From Olivibacter jilunii (GTDB taxonomy: Bacteria > Bacteroidota > Bacteroidia > Sphingobacteriales > Sphingobacteriaceae), in contig NZ_LR027848.1 of NCBI RefSeq assembly GCF_900607235.1, positions 1,229,241 through 1,293,240 on the forward strand: a stretch of 64,000 bases of DNA. Direction: 5' to 3'. Position 1 is the first letter of the stretch. Every line of letters starts with the position of its first letter. A program made the translations under genes and the position numbers. This document shows, piece by piece, positions 1-8,600 of this stretch. A model generated the notes under the pieces. The model was given only the letters and a program-made list of their open reading frames with translations. It searched no databases and was not told where the DNA came from.

Positions 1-924
1 TGTTGATGAATTTGGTTTTTTCTTTAGTTTTTCGTCACTATTGATAATGCCCTCTAGGTAATCGATAATTTTGCGTATCTCCGTTTCTTTCCCTTTGAAA
101 TTGTTGTCGTAGTAGGATTTGCTCCAAGGCGGATTATTCTCCTTTCGCGCAGAGAATTTAAAATCCTCTTCCCACCAACGTTCATAAAACTTGATAAAGT
201 TCGAGACAGTTAGTGAGTTAGAAAAAAATAAACTATTATACCTTGTTGTATATTGAACTTTAAAAGTTTCTTCGAAATCTAAGAAATTAAGCAATTGTTT
301 TAGATTATTAACAAAGGAATCGTTTGTGATAGATGCACTAAACAGGTTGCCTATGGTTTTCCGTTGTGCAGCCCGGGTGCTTGTTGAGCCACTACCGCTA
401 CGGAGTCCTAAATACTGATAAAACTCATCGGGTTGACTATCTTTAAATGTGAATCTGTCGTTATAAATTAACGATACTGCTAAAACTTTGCTCGGAAGTT
501 TTAGATCTTTTAAATCTATATCGAAGGGCGTTTTATTTTTTTCAAAGGGGATATCATCTTCAAAATAATCAAAATTAAAAGGTCTGTCTTTGAAAAATCT
601 ATGGTTCCTTGTAACATTTGTTTTGTTCACAGCAATAAGCCTGTAAGTTGCGATTTCAAAGCTGCTTCCGTCTACGTGGTATCTCAATATAAATGAGTAC
701 GCTATCCTAACAACGCTTGTACCTGTAGCCTTGTATTCTTCGAACTGACGAAATATCTCCGCTATCTCGCGCAAAATATAACTCTTTCCAGTTCCATTCG
801 GTCCTATTATAACGGAAGTATATGGTTTAGAAGCATTATTTAACTCCGATAGTTCTAAAAGTGGTACATCAATGTCACCGAGCTGAGGATGTCCAATAAA
901 TTTTATTCGTTCTAATCTAAACAT
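1..924 (-). CDS. AAA-family ATPase, partial (C-terminus beyond window)
   Basis: An open frame of 308 codons starts at an ATG at 924 and runs off the left edge without a stop. Near residues 37-45 it carries a Walker A loop (IIGPNGTGKS) after a short beta-strand start (MFRLERIKFIG), the layout of SMC/RecF-like or OLD-like AAA ATPases whose head is split by an insert. The ABC-type signature and Walker B would lie outside the window, so the family cannot be fixed. Such stand-alone ATPases are often part of defence or accessory modules in Bacteroidota, which is context and not proof here. About 200 bp without a convincing gene separate it from the next gene. Confidence 0.7.
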   Translation of the reverse strand, partial: MFRLERIKFIGHPQLGDIDVPLLELSELNNASKPYTSVIIGPNGTGKSYILREIAEIFRQFEEYKATGTSVVRIAYSFILRYHVDGSSFEIATYRLIAVNKTNVTRNHRFFKDRPFNFDYFEDDIPFEKNKTPFDIDLKDLKLPSKVLAVSLIYNDRFTFKDSQPDEFYQYLGLRSGSGSTSTRAAQRKTIGNLFSASITNDSFVNNLKQLLNFLDFEETFKVQYTTRYNSLFFSNSLTVSNFIKFYERWWEEDFKFSARKENNPPWSKSYYDNNFKGKETEIRKIIDYLEGIINSDEKLKKKPNSST

Positions 925-1132
925 TCAATAATCATGGTTTTTTTTACCCCCAATGTACGATTTGTGGCAATTCGAGCAAATTAGCATAAGGTCTTCTAAA
1001 GTTTGTTTTTGTTTCTATTGTTAGTTCGACTAACGGAGTATAGCGCTATTAATGTGCGCATTTCCGCGAAACCGAGGTTAGAAGATTTAGTGCCATTAGC
1101 GTTGTTTGTATTATCTATTACCCATAAACCTC

Positions 1133-1519
1133 CTAAAAAAATGCATCTACCTTATGCTGGTCTTCTGGAAAGTTGTAAACCTCTACGATTTTACCATTGT
1201 CTATTTTCCGCAATAGGCACGACATATTATCTAGATTGATTTCACCTTCTAAATTGCTCCAGTTGCGGTGGCAGTCGATCACATATTGATCAGTTACACC
1301 CATTACAATAGGAGAGGCTTGGAATGCGGCTTTGCTTAGCTGCCCAAGGTATTCTACTACAGCTGGTATGCCGACTTTGGTTCCTGCTAGCGGACGCTTG
1401 CCCGGAATGTGCCATTTGATGTCTTCTGCTAGTACATTGCCGAGTTGATCGGTTTCATTGCTGGCATAGATGCGGAAAAATTCGTGTATTAGTGCTACGT
1501 TCGGATGATTTGTGTCCAT
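1133..1519 (-). CDS. SnoaL-like / NTF2-fold protein, copy 1
   Basis: A protein of 128 residues that looks like a nuclear-transport-factor-2 fold protein (SnoaL-like): N-terminal helix with HEFFRIYASN, then a cone-shaped beta-sheet segment (DIKWHIPGK, VGIPAVVEYLGQL, GKIVEVYNFPEDQHKVDAFF). Members are small pocket proteins, some isomerases or cyclases; no specific reaction can be assigned. A paralogue of 133 residues is at 15246-15647. This copy ends five codons early because the codon that is GGG in the paralogue is TAG here; the paralogue's terminal codons and stop are still readable downstream. The start MDTNHPNVAL matches MNTNHPNVAL of the paralogue. Confidence 0.8.
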   Translation of the reverse strand: MDTNHPNVALIHEFFRIYASNETDQLGNVLAEDIKWHIPGKRPLAGTKVGIPAVVEYLGQLSKAAFQASPIVMGVTDQYVIDCHRNWSNLEGEINLDNMSCLLRKIDNGKIVEVYNFPEDQHKVDAFF

Positions 1520-1549
1520 ATTATCAGATTTATATATTAGTCGTTTTCA

Positions 1550-2140
1550 TTATTTACTCTGTGCTCCTTTTATTTCATATCCGATCGTTTTCTTTTGCAC
1601 AGATGGTGTTGTTTCAATTTTTTCTTGAAGGCGATCTATGTAAGAAAATATAAGGTCAATATTTTTATTCTGACTCTCCTGTGTGCGGCTTTGTTTTTCC
1701 AACTCATTTTTGATATACTCGATCTCTAGCCGTAGGTCCGTATTGTCAGCTAATGCTTGTCTAAGCTTGGTAAATACTCTTATGATTTGGATATTTACTT
1801 GTATAGCCAGTTTACTGTTTAATACGCTTGAGAGCATAGCAACGCCCTGCTCAGTAAAAACATGGGGAAGATATTTACTGTGGGCGCCTCTTGTCTTTAA
1901 GGTCACAAATTGTGACCTTAAAGATTCATATTCTTTTAGTGATAGTTCAAACATGAAATCCTCAGGAAACCTGTCGATATTACGACGAACCGCCTGATTT
2001 AATACCTTTGTCTCTGCTCCGTACAAATCCGCTAAATCCCTGTCTAGCATTACCTTCTGATCGCGGATATAATAGATCTGATTCATCACCACTTCTTCAG
2101 GGATGATCAAGCTTTCATTTGATGGTTTGGTTTTGGTCAT
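1550..2140 (-). CDS. ORF6N domain-containing protein
   Basis: A 196-residue protein with an ORF6N domain over about residues 12-100: IPEEVVMNQIYYIRDQKVMLDRDLADLYG, then VLNQAVRRNIDRFPEDFMFEL and HVFTEQGVAMLSSVLNS in the usual order. ORF6N is a KilA-N-associated, probably DNA-binding domain common in phages and mobile DNA of Bacteroidota. The C-terminal 70 residues look like a coiled coil (IEYIKNELEKQSRTQES), as is usual. It lies 30 bp downstream-to-upstream of the SnoaL-like gene, on the same strand. Role in the cell is unknown; it marks accessory DNA. Confidence 0.85.
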   Translation of the reverse strand: MTKTKPSNESLIIPEEVVMNQIYYIRDQKVMLDRDLADLYGAETKVLNQAVRRNIDRFPEDFMFELSLKEYESLRSQFVTLKTRGAHSKYLPHVFTEQGVAMLSSVLNSKLAIQVNIQIIRVFTKLRQALADNTDLRLEIEYIKNELEKQSRTQESQNKNIDLIFSYIDRLQEKIETTPSVQKKTIGYEIKGAQSK

Positions 2141-2211
2141 TGGTTTAGGTTTTGTTGATTAGAGCTATAAGCGTTTATTTATTTGAGATCACAACTTGTG
2201 ACGCCTTATTT

Positions 2212-2751
2212 TTATGTGTACTCATTATATTCCTCCCGGCTAACTCGATACCAATTGCACTTAATTCCATTTAGAAAAAACACCTGTTTATGCCTCAAGC
2301 CTATTTTGGTTAATATTTTATTTGACCCTGTATTGTCGCAATCGGCAATGGCAAAAATCTCCGGTAAATTGAGCGTATTAAAGCCATACGCTAGCGAAGC
2401 TTTTGCGGCTTCCGTTGCGTAGCCCATTCCCCAGAATTTTTTTATTAGCCTGTAACCTAAATCATAGTAATCAATATGACTATTGGTTGTTTCTTTAATC
2501 AGCTTTAAACCCGCCCAGCCTATAAATTCGTTAGAGTTTTTCTTTACCACAGCCCAACGGCCAATATTATTTTCAGTGTACTGCTGCCGTATAAAATCGA
2601 TGCTTTTCTGCGCTTCCTCTTTGTTCTTTATAGGATTGTTTCCTAAATATCTATGTACTTCGTGATCGGAATCAAGCTCAAACATTCCATCTACATCCTC
2701 AGCAACGATCTCCCTTAATATCAGCCTGTCCGTTTCTAAATAAGTTTTCAC
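2212..2751 (-). CDS. GNAT N-acetyltransferase (RimJ/RimL-like), copy 1
   Basis: A 179-residue GNAT-fold acetyltransferase of the RimJ/RimL (Acetyltransf_3) type: TDRLILREI at the N-terminus, GWAGLKLI, the acetyl-CoA loop region GMGYATEAAKASLAYGF, and NTGSNKILTKIGL near the end. It would transfer acetyl from acetyl-CoA to an unknown amine. I set the start at the GTG at 2751 because the paralogue at 14677-15216 has ATG at the matching codon and an identical length. The longer open frame upstream overlaps the neighbouring PLDc_N gene. About 28 of 178 aligned residues differ between the copies. Confidence 0.85.
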   Translation of the reverse strand: MKTYLETDRLILREIVAEDVDGMFELDSDHEVHRYLGNNPIKNKEEAQKSIDFIRQQYTENNIGRWAVVKKNSNEFIGWAGLKLIKETTNSHIDYYDLGYRLIKKFWGMGYATEAAKASLAYGFNTLNLPEIFAIADCDNTGSNKILTKIGLRHKQVFFLNGIKCNWYRVSREEYNEYT

Positions 2752-2756
2752 GTTAT

Positions 2757-3005
2757 TTAGGCTTCCCCATAATATCTTTGTACAGGCTCTTTCTTCTTGT
2801 TTTTTCCATAAGCTATTAAATAGGCAATCGCACCAAAAAACGGAGCAACGCAAATAAGTAATATCCAAACAGCTTTTTCAATAGGAGTGAAATGCTTATT
2901 AGCTATGCACTTAACAAAGGCTATTACAAAAATTACTGCCCAAACAAAGGCACTGAACAGGATTAACATTTCTGGCATTCCGAGGTTTAGAAAATTTACA
3001 ATCAT
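2757..3005 (-). CDS. PLDc_N-domain small membrane protein
   Basis: An 82-residue protein with two hydrophobic segments (about residues 13-33 and 45-66) and the pattern of the phospholipase D/cardiolipin-synthase N-terminal membrane domain (PLDc_N): ...CIANKHFTPIEKAVWILLICVAPFFGAIAYLIAYGK. Stand-alone PLDc_N proteins are frequent in Bacteroidota; they have no catalytic HKD motif and an unknown role at the inner membrane. Its start MIVNFLN is shared with the next gene upstream, showing they are tandem duplicates. Only 5 bp separate it from the GNAT gene, so co-transcription is likely. Confidence 0.75.
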   Translation of the reverse strand: MIVNFLNLGMPEMLILFSAFVWAVIFVIAFVKCIANKHFTPIEKAVWILLICVAPFFGAIAYLIAYGKNKKKEPVQRYYGEA

Positions 3006-3032
3006 AATTTTAAGTTTTAAGTTATTTAATTC

Positions 3033-3245
3033 TTATCTTCTTACATAGTTCTTATTAAATAGGAGATAACATACGCATCCAAGTAGTGGTATGACGAGTA
3101 TTGCACACAACCATAGAAGCCTTTCTTTTGAAGAGAGCCTTGGGTTGGTCATACACTGGTACAGCGTATAGATCCCTATCGCCATAATCAGGGAAACAAA
3201 TACGAATACCTCTACTGAGCCGATATTTAGAAAATTTACTATCAT
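3033..3245 (-). CDS. PLDc_N-domain small membrane protein
   Basis: A 70-residue protein with the same two-helix PLDc_N layout as the neighbour: MIVNFLNIG start, then IYTLYQCMTNPRLSSKERLLWLCAILVIPLLGCVCYLLFNK. It is closer to the third family member at 15727-15960 (IGIYALYQCITNPQL) than to its immediate neighbour, suggesting the pair existed before the block was duplicated. Function unknown, inner membrane predicted. The overlapping longer frame at 3055-3300 has no family character and is ignored. Confidence 0.75.
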   Translation of the reverse strand: MIVNFLNIGSVEVFVFVSLIMAIGIYTLYQCMTNPRLSSKERLLWLCAILVIPLLGCVCYLLFNKNYVRR

Positions 3246-3415
3246 TACATTCTTCTATATTCTGTGCGAAGTGCGCCAAGTTCCCACTGTAGATGTCCAT
3301 TTTTTAGCCTACTTATTCTTGAAGGGCTGTTCAAGTAAGACCAGACAAAAGCTCTTTTGTCATATTTAATTTCCGTATTGTTATGGGCAGTTTGGAGAAA
3401 ATATTTATTACCACT

Positions 3416-4735
3416 GCCGTCCAAAACGTTGAAAAATAATTAAGGAAAAAAGAGGAGGTACGGCTAAAAAGCCGTAAGTTTTGATTGCGAAAAAAAACAT
3501 AACCTCCAATGGTAAATATAAGTTTATTCAGTCAATTGCTGTCGTATTTTCCGAGGGAAAAATTCGACAGGTTGGTAAAAAAGCACGGTAGCGATAAACA
3601 TAGTAAGGGAATCAACAGCTGGACACATTTTGTATCGATGCTCTTCTGCCATATAGGAGGTGCCGGTTCCGTCCGTGATATCAGTCAGGGCCTCAGGAGC
3701 ACCACGGGTAATATCAACCATCTGGGTATAGGCCGTGTCCCGTGCAAATCAAGTCTTTCCTATATCAACAGACACCGCAGTTATGAGCTTTTCCGGGACT
3801 TTTATTATAAGATGCTGGAAGAATTGTGGCAACGGCACACTTTTGCGCGTAACGGCCTTAAACAATTGAAACGGAATATCTACCTGCTGGATGCCACGGT
3901 CATCCCCCTGTGTCTGGAAATATTCGACTGGGCCACCTACCGCAGCAGCAAGGGTGCAGTGAAGATGCATACATTACTGGATTACGATGGCTGTCTGCCT
4001 GTCTTTACAGCCATCACCCAGGGCAGCGTCCACGAAATAAATGTGGCAAGGAAGCTTACTTTTCCGGTAGGGAGCGTCCTGGTAATGGACCGGGGCTACG
4101 TGGATTACAAATGGCTGTGGGTTTTGGACAGCAGCCGGTGCTTTTTCGTTACACGGGCCAAAACCAACATGGCCTATCAGATCATGGAGGACAATACCGG
4201 TAAAAGTGGCGGCAACGCCTTTATCCTTGCCGACCAGCTCATTACCCTTACCGCACCGCAGGCGCGCAGGGATTATCCCGAAAAGCTAAGGCTGGTGGTT
4301 TATTTGGACAGCAGAAGTGGACAGGAATACACCTTCATTACCAACAATTTACACTGGAAGGCCCAGACCGTGGCCGATATCTATAAAGAAAGATGGCATA
4401 TCGAGGTATTCTTCAAACAAATCAAACAGAACCTGAAAATAAAGTCCTTTGTGGGGACATCGGAAAATGCCGTAAGATACAGCTATGGACCGCCCTTATC
4501 GCTGTTCTGCTACTGAAATTCCTAAAGGAAAAGGCCCAATATAAATGGCACCTGTCCAATCTGGTTTCCTTTATTAGATTGAACCTCTTTGTGAAGATCG
4601 GACTGAAAAAATGGCTCGATAATCCTTTTTATGAACAAAAAGAGATTATCCAAATGGCGCAGCTGAAATTATTTGATGGTTAAATTTATACCAACACCCA
4701 GGGATTCTTTTCAATAAGAAGCGTTTGGATTGCTT
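3416..4735 (+). mobile_element. IS4-family element (DUF4372 type), inactivated; ends tentative
   Basis: The element carries the broken transposase at 3509-4683. Ends are placed by a weak inverted match: GCCGTCCAAAACG at 3416-3428 against CGTTTGGATTGC at about 4722-4733 (one gap, a few mismatches). No target duplication was found, so the boundaries are uncertain. If right, the right end lies inside the last codons of the lipoprotein gene at 4711-5292. A perfect hairpin (TACGGCTAAAAAGCCGTA) sits ahead of the transposase start, and a GGAGGT just before it can pair with AACCTCC next to the ATG. Such leaders in IS elements often limit read-through expression. Confidence 0.45.
3509..4683 (+). pseudogene. 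IS4-family transposase, frameshifted
   Basis: A DUF4372-type IS4 transposase. N-terminal domain FSQLLSYFPREKFDRLVKK, first Asp in IYLLDATVIPL, second Asp in VMDRGYVDY, and the Y-R-E-K box YKERWHIEVFFKQIK are all intact. Around position 4475 the frame shifts: frame 1 stops at 4516, while the true C-terminus (IQLWTALIAVLLL ... LKLFDG) continues in another frame to 4683. A single missing base in the AVR-IQLW junction explains it. Residues after the catalytic Glu are therefore detached; the element is probably no longer self-mobile. Programmed frameshifting is not expected in this family. Confidence 0.85.
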
Positions 4736-5292
4736 TTTAGACCGCTGAAACCCTTATTTTTTGTTCTCAAATTTATTTTGGACAGCTCTGATTTATTACC
4801 ATCCTTTCTGATTTCTATGGGGTCTAAGTCGGTAGCTTTTAAATTAATCCACTTGCCGATAAGAAAATCCGGATCATAAAATGCTTCCACTTTCTTTGTT
4901 CGTTCTTTCGCTTCTGTTTCCGATATTTTAGTGAATTCTGTGGAGCTATTAGCCATGGTTATTTTTAGGCGTTTACTATCTTCAAGATAAACGACCTGCA
5001 TGTCTAAGCTACCCGCTGGTGTAAGATGCTTCGCATTTAATGATTTTCCGTCTTCGTCGAAAGTGGCAGGCATCTCGATTTTTTCGCCATCATTGTCTGC
5101 TATGATAAAGAGTTTACCTGCTTGTTTTTTGATTTCCGTTGGTATAGTCAGATCACTGTTGCCTTCTACCCAATAACCCATATATTTTTCAGGATCTTTT
5201 CCGCTTGAGCATGCTGAAAATACCAACATGGCGATTAGCAGTTTGAAGATGGAAGAGGTAAACGTTTTTATTATGCAGTTGTTAGTTCTCAT
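4711..5292 (-). CDS. Secreted lipoprotein of unknown function
   Basis: A 193-residue protein with a lipoprotein signal (FKLLIAMLVFSACSSG, lipobox Cys about residue 28) followed by a beta-rich region (YMGYWVEGNSDLTIPTEI, FLIGKWINL). I do not recognise a named family; the GxW repeats resemble small lipocalin-like 'WxG' lipoproteins of Bacteroidota. The C-terminus (last about 7 codons) may be supplied by the end of the adjacent IS element, in which case the protein is slightly altered. It lies downstream of the decayed XRE regulator on the same strand. Confidence 0.6.
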   Translation of the reverse strand: MRTNNCIIKTFTSSIFKLLIAMLVFSACSSGKDPEKYMGYWVEGNSDLTIPTEIKKQAGKLFIIADNDGEKIEMPATFDEDGKSLNAKHLTPAGSLDMQVVYLEDSKRLKITMANSSTEFTKISETEAKERTKKVEAFYDPDFLIGKWINLKATDLDPIEIRKDGNKSELSKINLRTKNKGFSGLKSNPNASY

Positions 5293-5415
5293 TCAGTCAT
5301 TTTTTAGCAAGCTTTTTCAATTTTCTTTGTGTTTCCTATACGTGAAAGCCCTGCCTTTAAAATATTTAGTGTCATAATCATGAGTTCTTATTGGTTAGTA
5401 TCATAATTTGTGATA

Positions 5416-5640
5416 TCAAGATTGTTTGTTACTATCGTTATGTTGCCATTCGCTCTCATGAAGTAGTTGTCTTTTGTCGATCTTTAAGAATTTTGAAATC
5501 GTTTCTAAATTTTCAAGCGAGGGCTGCCTATGGTTATTACGCTATCGCGAAATCGTTTCTTCTGATTCACCCAAAATCTTGCAAGCTCCATTTGCAAGAT
5601 ATCTCGTGCACGTGCAAACCAACTTCAAAATCCTCAAATA
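5416..5640 (-). pseudogene. Decayed XRE-family HTH regulator, copy A
   Basis: Reading leftwards, one frame gives GESEETISR, then a TAG where Trp is expected, then RNNHRQPSLENLETISKFL and KIDKRQLLHESEW. This is the second half of a Cro/CI-type HTH protein. The first half (ISQTELA-like, DILQMELARF) is in another frame, so at least one frameshift and one nonsense change separate it from a working gene. A weaker homologous remnant lies at 16840-16985. A predicted leftward promoter (TATATTTG at 5808-5815) precedes it. The forward open frame over the same bases is a shadow. Confidence 0.6.
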
Positions 5641-5845
5641 CTTATAATAACAGCTCCTACATAAGCCTATAAATCTCAGTTTAATTATTTGCTAAATCTC
5701 ATTTTTTAAATGATTTAATGAATAATTATGTCTTTTTCAATTCAATTTTTCAATACCTAAATCTAAAAGAAAACGAGGTTTAAGTGCCTACAGGGACTCC
5801 TATGTCTCAAATATAAGCTTTATACATATATATTAAAACATTATT

Positions 5846-7207
5846 GTCCGGCTAAATTTCTAACGGGACTAAAAAGCCTGCCTTTTTTTTGTGAGTGCTG
5901 TTTTTCTGTTTAATACCGATAGCATGGTCATGTCTGAAAGATATTTAACTGATTTTGATCTCCTAATGTTAACCTATCCCATTTCACATCTGGATTATCC
6001 AGGAACTTATAGAGATTTATGTAAGTTAAAGCATGGTTCCTGATAAAGGATACCATATTGGAAAAGGCCCATCTACGTTTAGTCCTTTCTTTAATTACCA
6101 GTAGGATGAGCTGGGCGATCAGTGATACCCAGATCTGTATCTCTATGGCATTCTGGGATTCGCCCAGGAAATATTTAAGCGGGAAGTTCTGTTTGAGCCT
6201 TTTGAACAGCGATTCTATCTGCCAGCGCTGCCGGTAAATATCGGCGATAGCGGTAGCTTCCAGCTCGAAGTTGTTGGAGAGGAACTCATAGATGTTATCA
6301 TTTTCATGGTCGTAATAGAATACCCTGCGCAATAACAAAGGTCTACCCTTTACCTCTATGCTGATTACCTCATCCTCCATTACACCCTCTGCATCCTTTT
6401 GGTGGACAGTAAATTGCTCTAAAGATTTATAAACAGCGTTTTCCTTCTGTCTGGTCACAAAGAATACGCCTTCCATATCCCAGCTGGCATATTGGGTATA
6501 ATCAACATAACCTTTATCGAATACCACAAAGGATCCCTTTTTAAGCGCCAGTTCCTTCAGGAATACATGGTCATGGGTGGCCGCTGAGGAAAAACGTACC
6601 AGCGAAGGCACATCTTTCCGGGAATTGATCATGGTATGCACCTTGATACCCCCTTTCTTCTTTCCTTCTTTCGGGTTACGCCCAACTCCCCTGAGCACAT
6701 CGCTGAAAAGGCTAATGGTGGTCGAATCGACAATATACAGATCTTTCACCGGCAATCTTTCATTTGGGCTGTCCGGTAAAAAGGAACGGTAGCGCCTATA
6801 GAGCTTCTGGTATATCTTGGCGAAGACATCGCTGCTGCGCTTGCTGTTGGCTTCGGCAAAAGTGCTCCTGCGGGGGAAGTCTTTCAGTCCCAAATGGCCG
6901 ATACGACCCTGGCAGGCCAGAAACAGACCTGAAATCTCCCGAAGGGAACTACAGCCACTTATTACTGTCATTAACATCGTTACCAGATGATCATAGGTGT
7001 GAAACTTTTTATAGTATCGGTCACTTCGCTCTTTTTTGGCTGTCCGGTTAATTTCTTCCCTGTCCAAAAATTTTATCAGCTGACTAACCAGCGGCTGTCC
7101 GCTGAAATAATTACTTTTGTTCATGCTTTTTTGTCGCAACTCAAAAGTATGAATCTCGGAGCAGTCTGATTAATTTCTACTGCTCCTTTTTATTTTTCCC
7201 CGGACAA
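5846..7207 (-). mobile_element. IS4-family insertion sequence, apparently intact
   Basis: The element is bounded by an inverted repeat: TTGTCCGGCTAAATTTC at the left (from 5846) and the reverse complement of TTGTCCGGGGAAAAAT at the right (to 7207). It holds a single full-length transposase gene on the minus strand. The leader has a hairpin, GGAGCAGT ... ACTGCTCC. No clear target duplication is visible. It landed just beside the leftward promoter in front of the decayed XRE gene and cuts the homology between the accessory block here and its copy near 17.1 kb. Confidence 0.75.
5928..7124 (-). CDS. IS4-family transposase (DUF4372 type)
   Basis: A full-length DDE transposase of 398 residues. It has the DUF4372 N-terminal domain (SQLIKFLDREEINRTAKK), first Asp in YIVDSTTISLFS, second Asp in VVFDKGYVDYTQY, and the Y-R-E-K signature YRQRWQIESLFKRLKQNF. 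C-terminal hydrophobic helix IQIWVSLIAQLILLVIKERTK is in frame. It cuts and re-inserts its own element. The ATG at 7124 (MNKSNYFSG) is preferred to the TTG five codons upstream. Same subgroup as the broken transposase at 3509-4683, but clearly a different element. Confidence 0.92.
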   Translation of the reverse strand: MNKSNYFSGQPLVSQLIKFLDREEINRTAKKERSDRYYKKFHTYDHLVTMLMTVISGCSSLREISGLFLACQGRIGHLGLKDFPRRSTFAEANSKRSSDVFAKIYQKLYRRYRSFLPDSPNERLPVKDLYIVDSTTISLFSDVLRGVGRNPKEGKKKGGIKVHTMINSRKDVPSLVRFSSAATHDHVFLKELALKKGSFVVFDKGYVDYTQYASWDMEGVFFVTRQKENAVYKSLEQFTVHQKDAEGVMEDEVISIEVKGRPLLLRRVFYYDHENDNIYEFLSNNFELEATAIADIYRQRWQIESLFKRLKQNFPLKYFLGESQNAIEIQIWVSLIAQLILLVIKERTKRRWAFSNMVSFIRNHALTYINLYKFLDNPDVKWDRLTLGDQNQLNIFQT

Positions 7208-7597
7208 CAATGATTTTAATTTTATCCTATCAAATAAAAATCAACTAATATATGACTAGTCCTAAACGGATAATTTTTGCAGCCTCCAGGTGAGCTCGTA
7301 ACGGTCACCCGGATGAAAAGTAACTTTTCCTAACAAACGAAACTTTAGATTAAAAGGTCGCCCTAAAGAAAATAACGTACTTGCTTTTTTCACTTGTAAA
7401 ATATAGATTTGAGTAAGTTTAAATCACGTTATTGAATCTGGTTATATTGAAAAGAAGGAGACGCTCAATTGACTGAAACAAAAAAGTGATGACGACGGTA
7501 AAGTATAAAAATACCCTATAAACCTCTTGCATTATGGCTGCTTGGTAATTTGTATAAAAGCCGTTTGAACAAAATACATACTTAAATTTCATTGAAA
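7208..7597. other. Intergenic, no recognised feature
   Basis: About 390 bp between the IS end and the cupin-like gene. I see no convincing open frame, repeat or RNA. AT-rich stretches could hold the promoter of the cupin-like gene, but no clear TTTG/TAnnTTTG pair was found. Confidence 0.5.
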
Positions 7598-8107
7598 ATG
7601 AAAATAACGTATTTAATAACCGGCCTTCTGATTGGCGGAATTTTAAGTTTTTTCCTAGCAAAATCTTTCTATCAGACAGACGCTCAAACAGATCTTGTTA
7701 ATTCTGGAACAGAATCCGATACAGCGTTTGTTGAATCCAAATGGAACGTACCTAACGACGTGGACGCGGTAAAAGCAGCGCCTGAAAGTCACAAAATTGT
7801 TTATGAAGATTCATCCGTAAGAATTTTGCGGGTAATTCTTGAACCAAATAAGACGGAACCGGTACACACGCACAGATGGAAGAGTATCATGTGGTTTTCG
7901 CAGGCTACGCCGATGACTTATTACAAATACGTTTTGAAGGATAACGGATATATGATTCAAGACAGTATTGCAATTGCGCAAATGCCACCGGAAGTTTTGA
8001 ACCATGGTGAAATTATGGGAGCTGAAGGACCCCATGCGATCAAAAACCTGGGTAGCCGGGAGGGTGTTGCCTATCGGGTGGAATTTAAAAAAGAGTTTAA
8101 ACCCTAA
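7598..8107 (+). CDS. Membrane-anchored cupin-like protein
   Basis: A 169-residue protein with an N-terminal signal/anchor helix (YLITGLLIGGILSFFLAKSFY) and a cupin-like half barrel: ILRVILEPNKTEPVHTHRWKSIMWF resembles cupin motif 1 with two His and a later Trp, and GPHAIKNLG could supply the second motif His. It would sit outside the inner membrane. The ligand is unknown. I start at the ATG at 7598; a TTG two codons earlier is possible. It has no same-strand neighbours and so is probably a single-gene unit. Confidence 0.65.
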   Translation: MKITYLITGLLIGGILSFFLAKSFYQTDAQTDLVNSGTESDTAFVESKWNVPNDVDAVKAAPESHKIVYEDSSVRILRVILEPNKTEPVHTHRWKSIMWFSQATPMTYYKYVLKDNGYMIQDSIAIAQMPPEVLNHGEIMGAEGPHAIKNLGSREGVAYRVEFKKEFKP

Positions 8108-8600
8108 AATCCACAAACCAATAAAATAAATACTTGATTTTACTATCACGGCGGAAAGGGAAACTGAACCCAAAAATAAACTGCAGATACTGGATGATCT
8201 GAAAAGGCGGGCCAGCGACCTGAAGGGACCGCATGCATATACCACTGCCAGGCCTACAGGAACTGGAAAATGAAAGTGACCCGTATTTGCATGACCAAAG
8301 GAAGCCGGATGATAAGGAAGATCATGATTGATTTCACCAAACAACAAGGGCCATGAGTGTGTCAGGTTTGTCCACGTGGACGGGTAGCCGACGTTGGATA
8401 CATAGTGTACATTTTGTTGCCAGGTATTCTACCCGTGAGGGCGGCAGTGAGTGTGTAAAGCTCTTAAAGTTTGCTTCTACACCTTTCGCTGTAAAAGGGA
8501 AAATAGGCATTTAGAGACTCTTCTATATATAACAATGATGGCAACAGTCACCCCCGGAAGTGTTATTCCGATCTCTTCTTTAGATATCACTTTTGTTCGA
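8108..8600. other. Intergenic with a short unidentified open fragment
   Basis: Roughly 490 bp. A frame without a start codon at about 8128-8272 reads TITAERETEPKNKLQILDD and continues about 25 residues. It looks protein-like but I cannot name it; it may be a gene relic. Nothing else is supported. The small forward frames overlapping the lipoprotein gene downstream are shadows. Confidence 0.3.

Noticed and set aside
1003-1239. Forward ORF of 78 codons
   Set aside because: It overlaps the SnoaL-like gene on the other strand and has no recognisable protein character.
4393-4683. Independent 96-residue gene
   Set aside because: It is the frameshifted C-terminus of the IS4 transposase starting at 3509.
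5391-5672. Forward ORF of 93 codons
   Set aside because: Antisense shadow of the decayed XRE gene.
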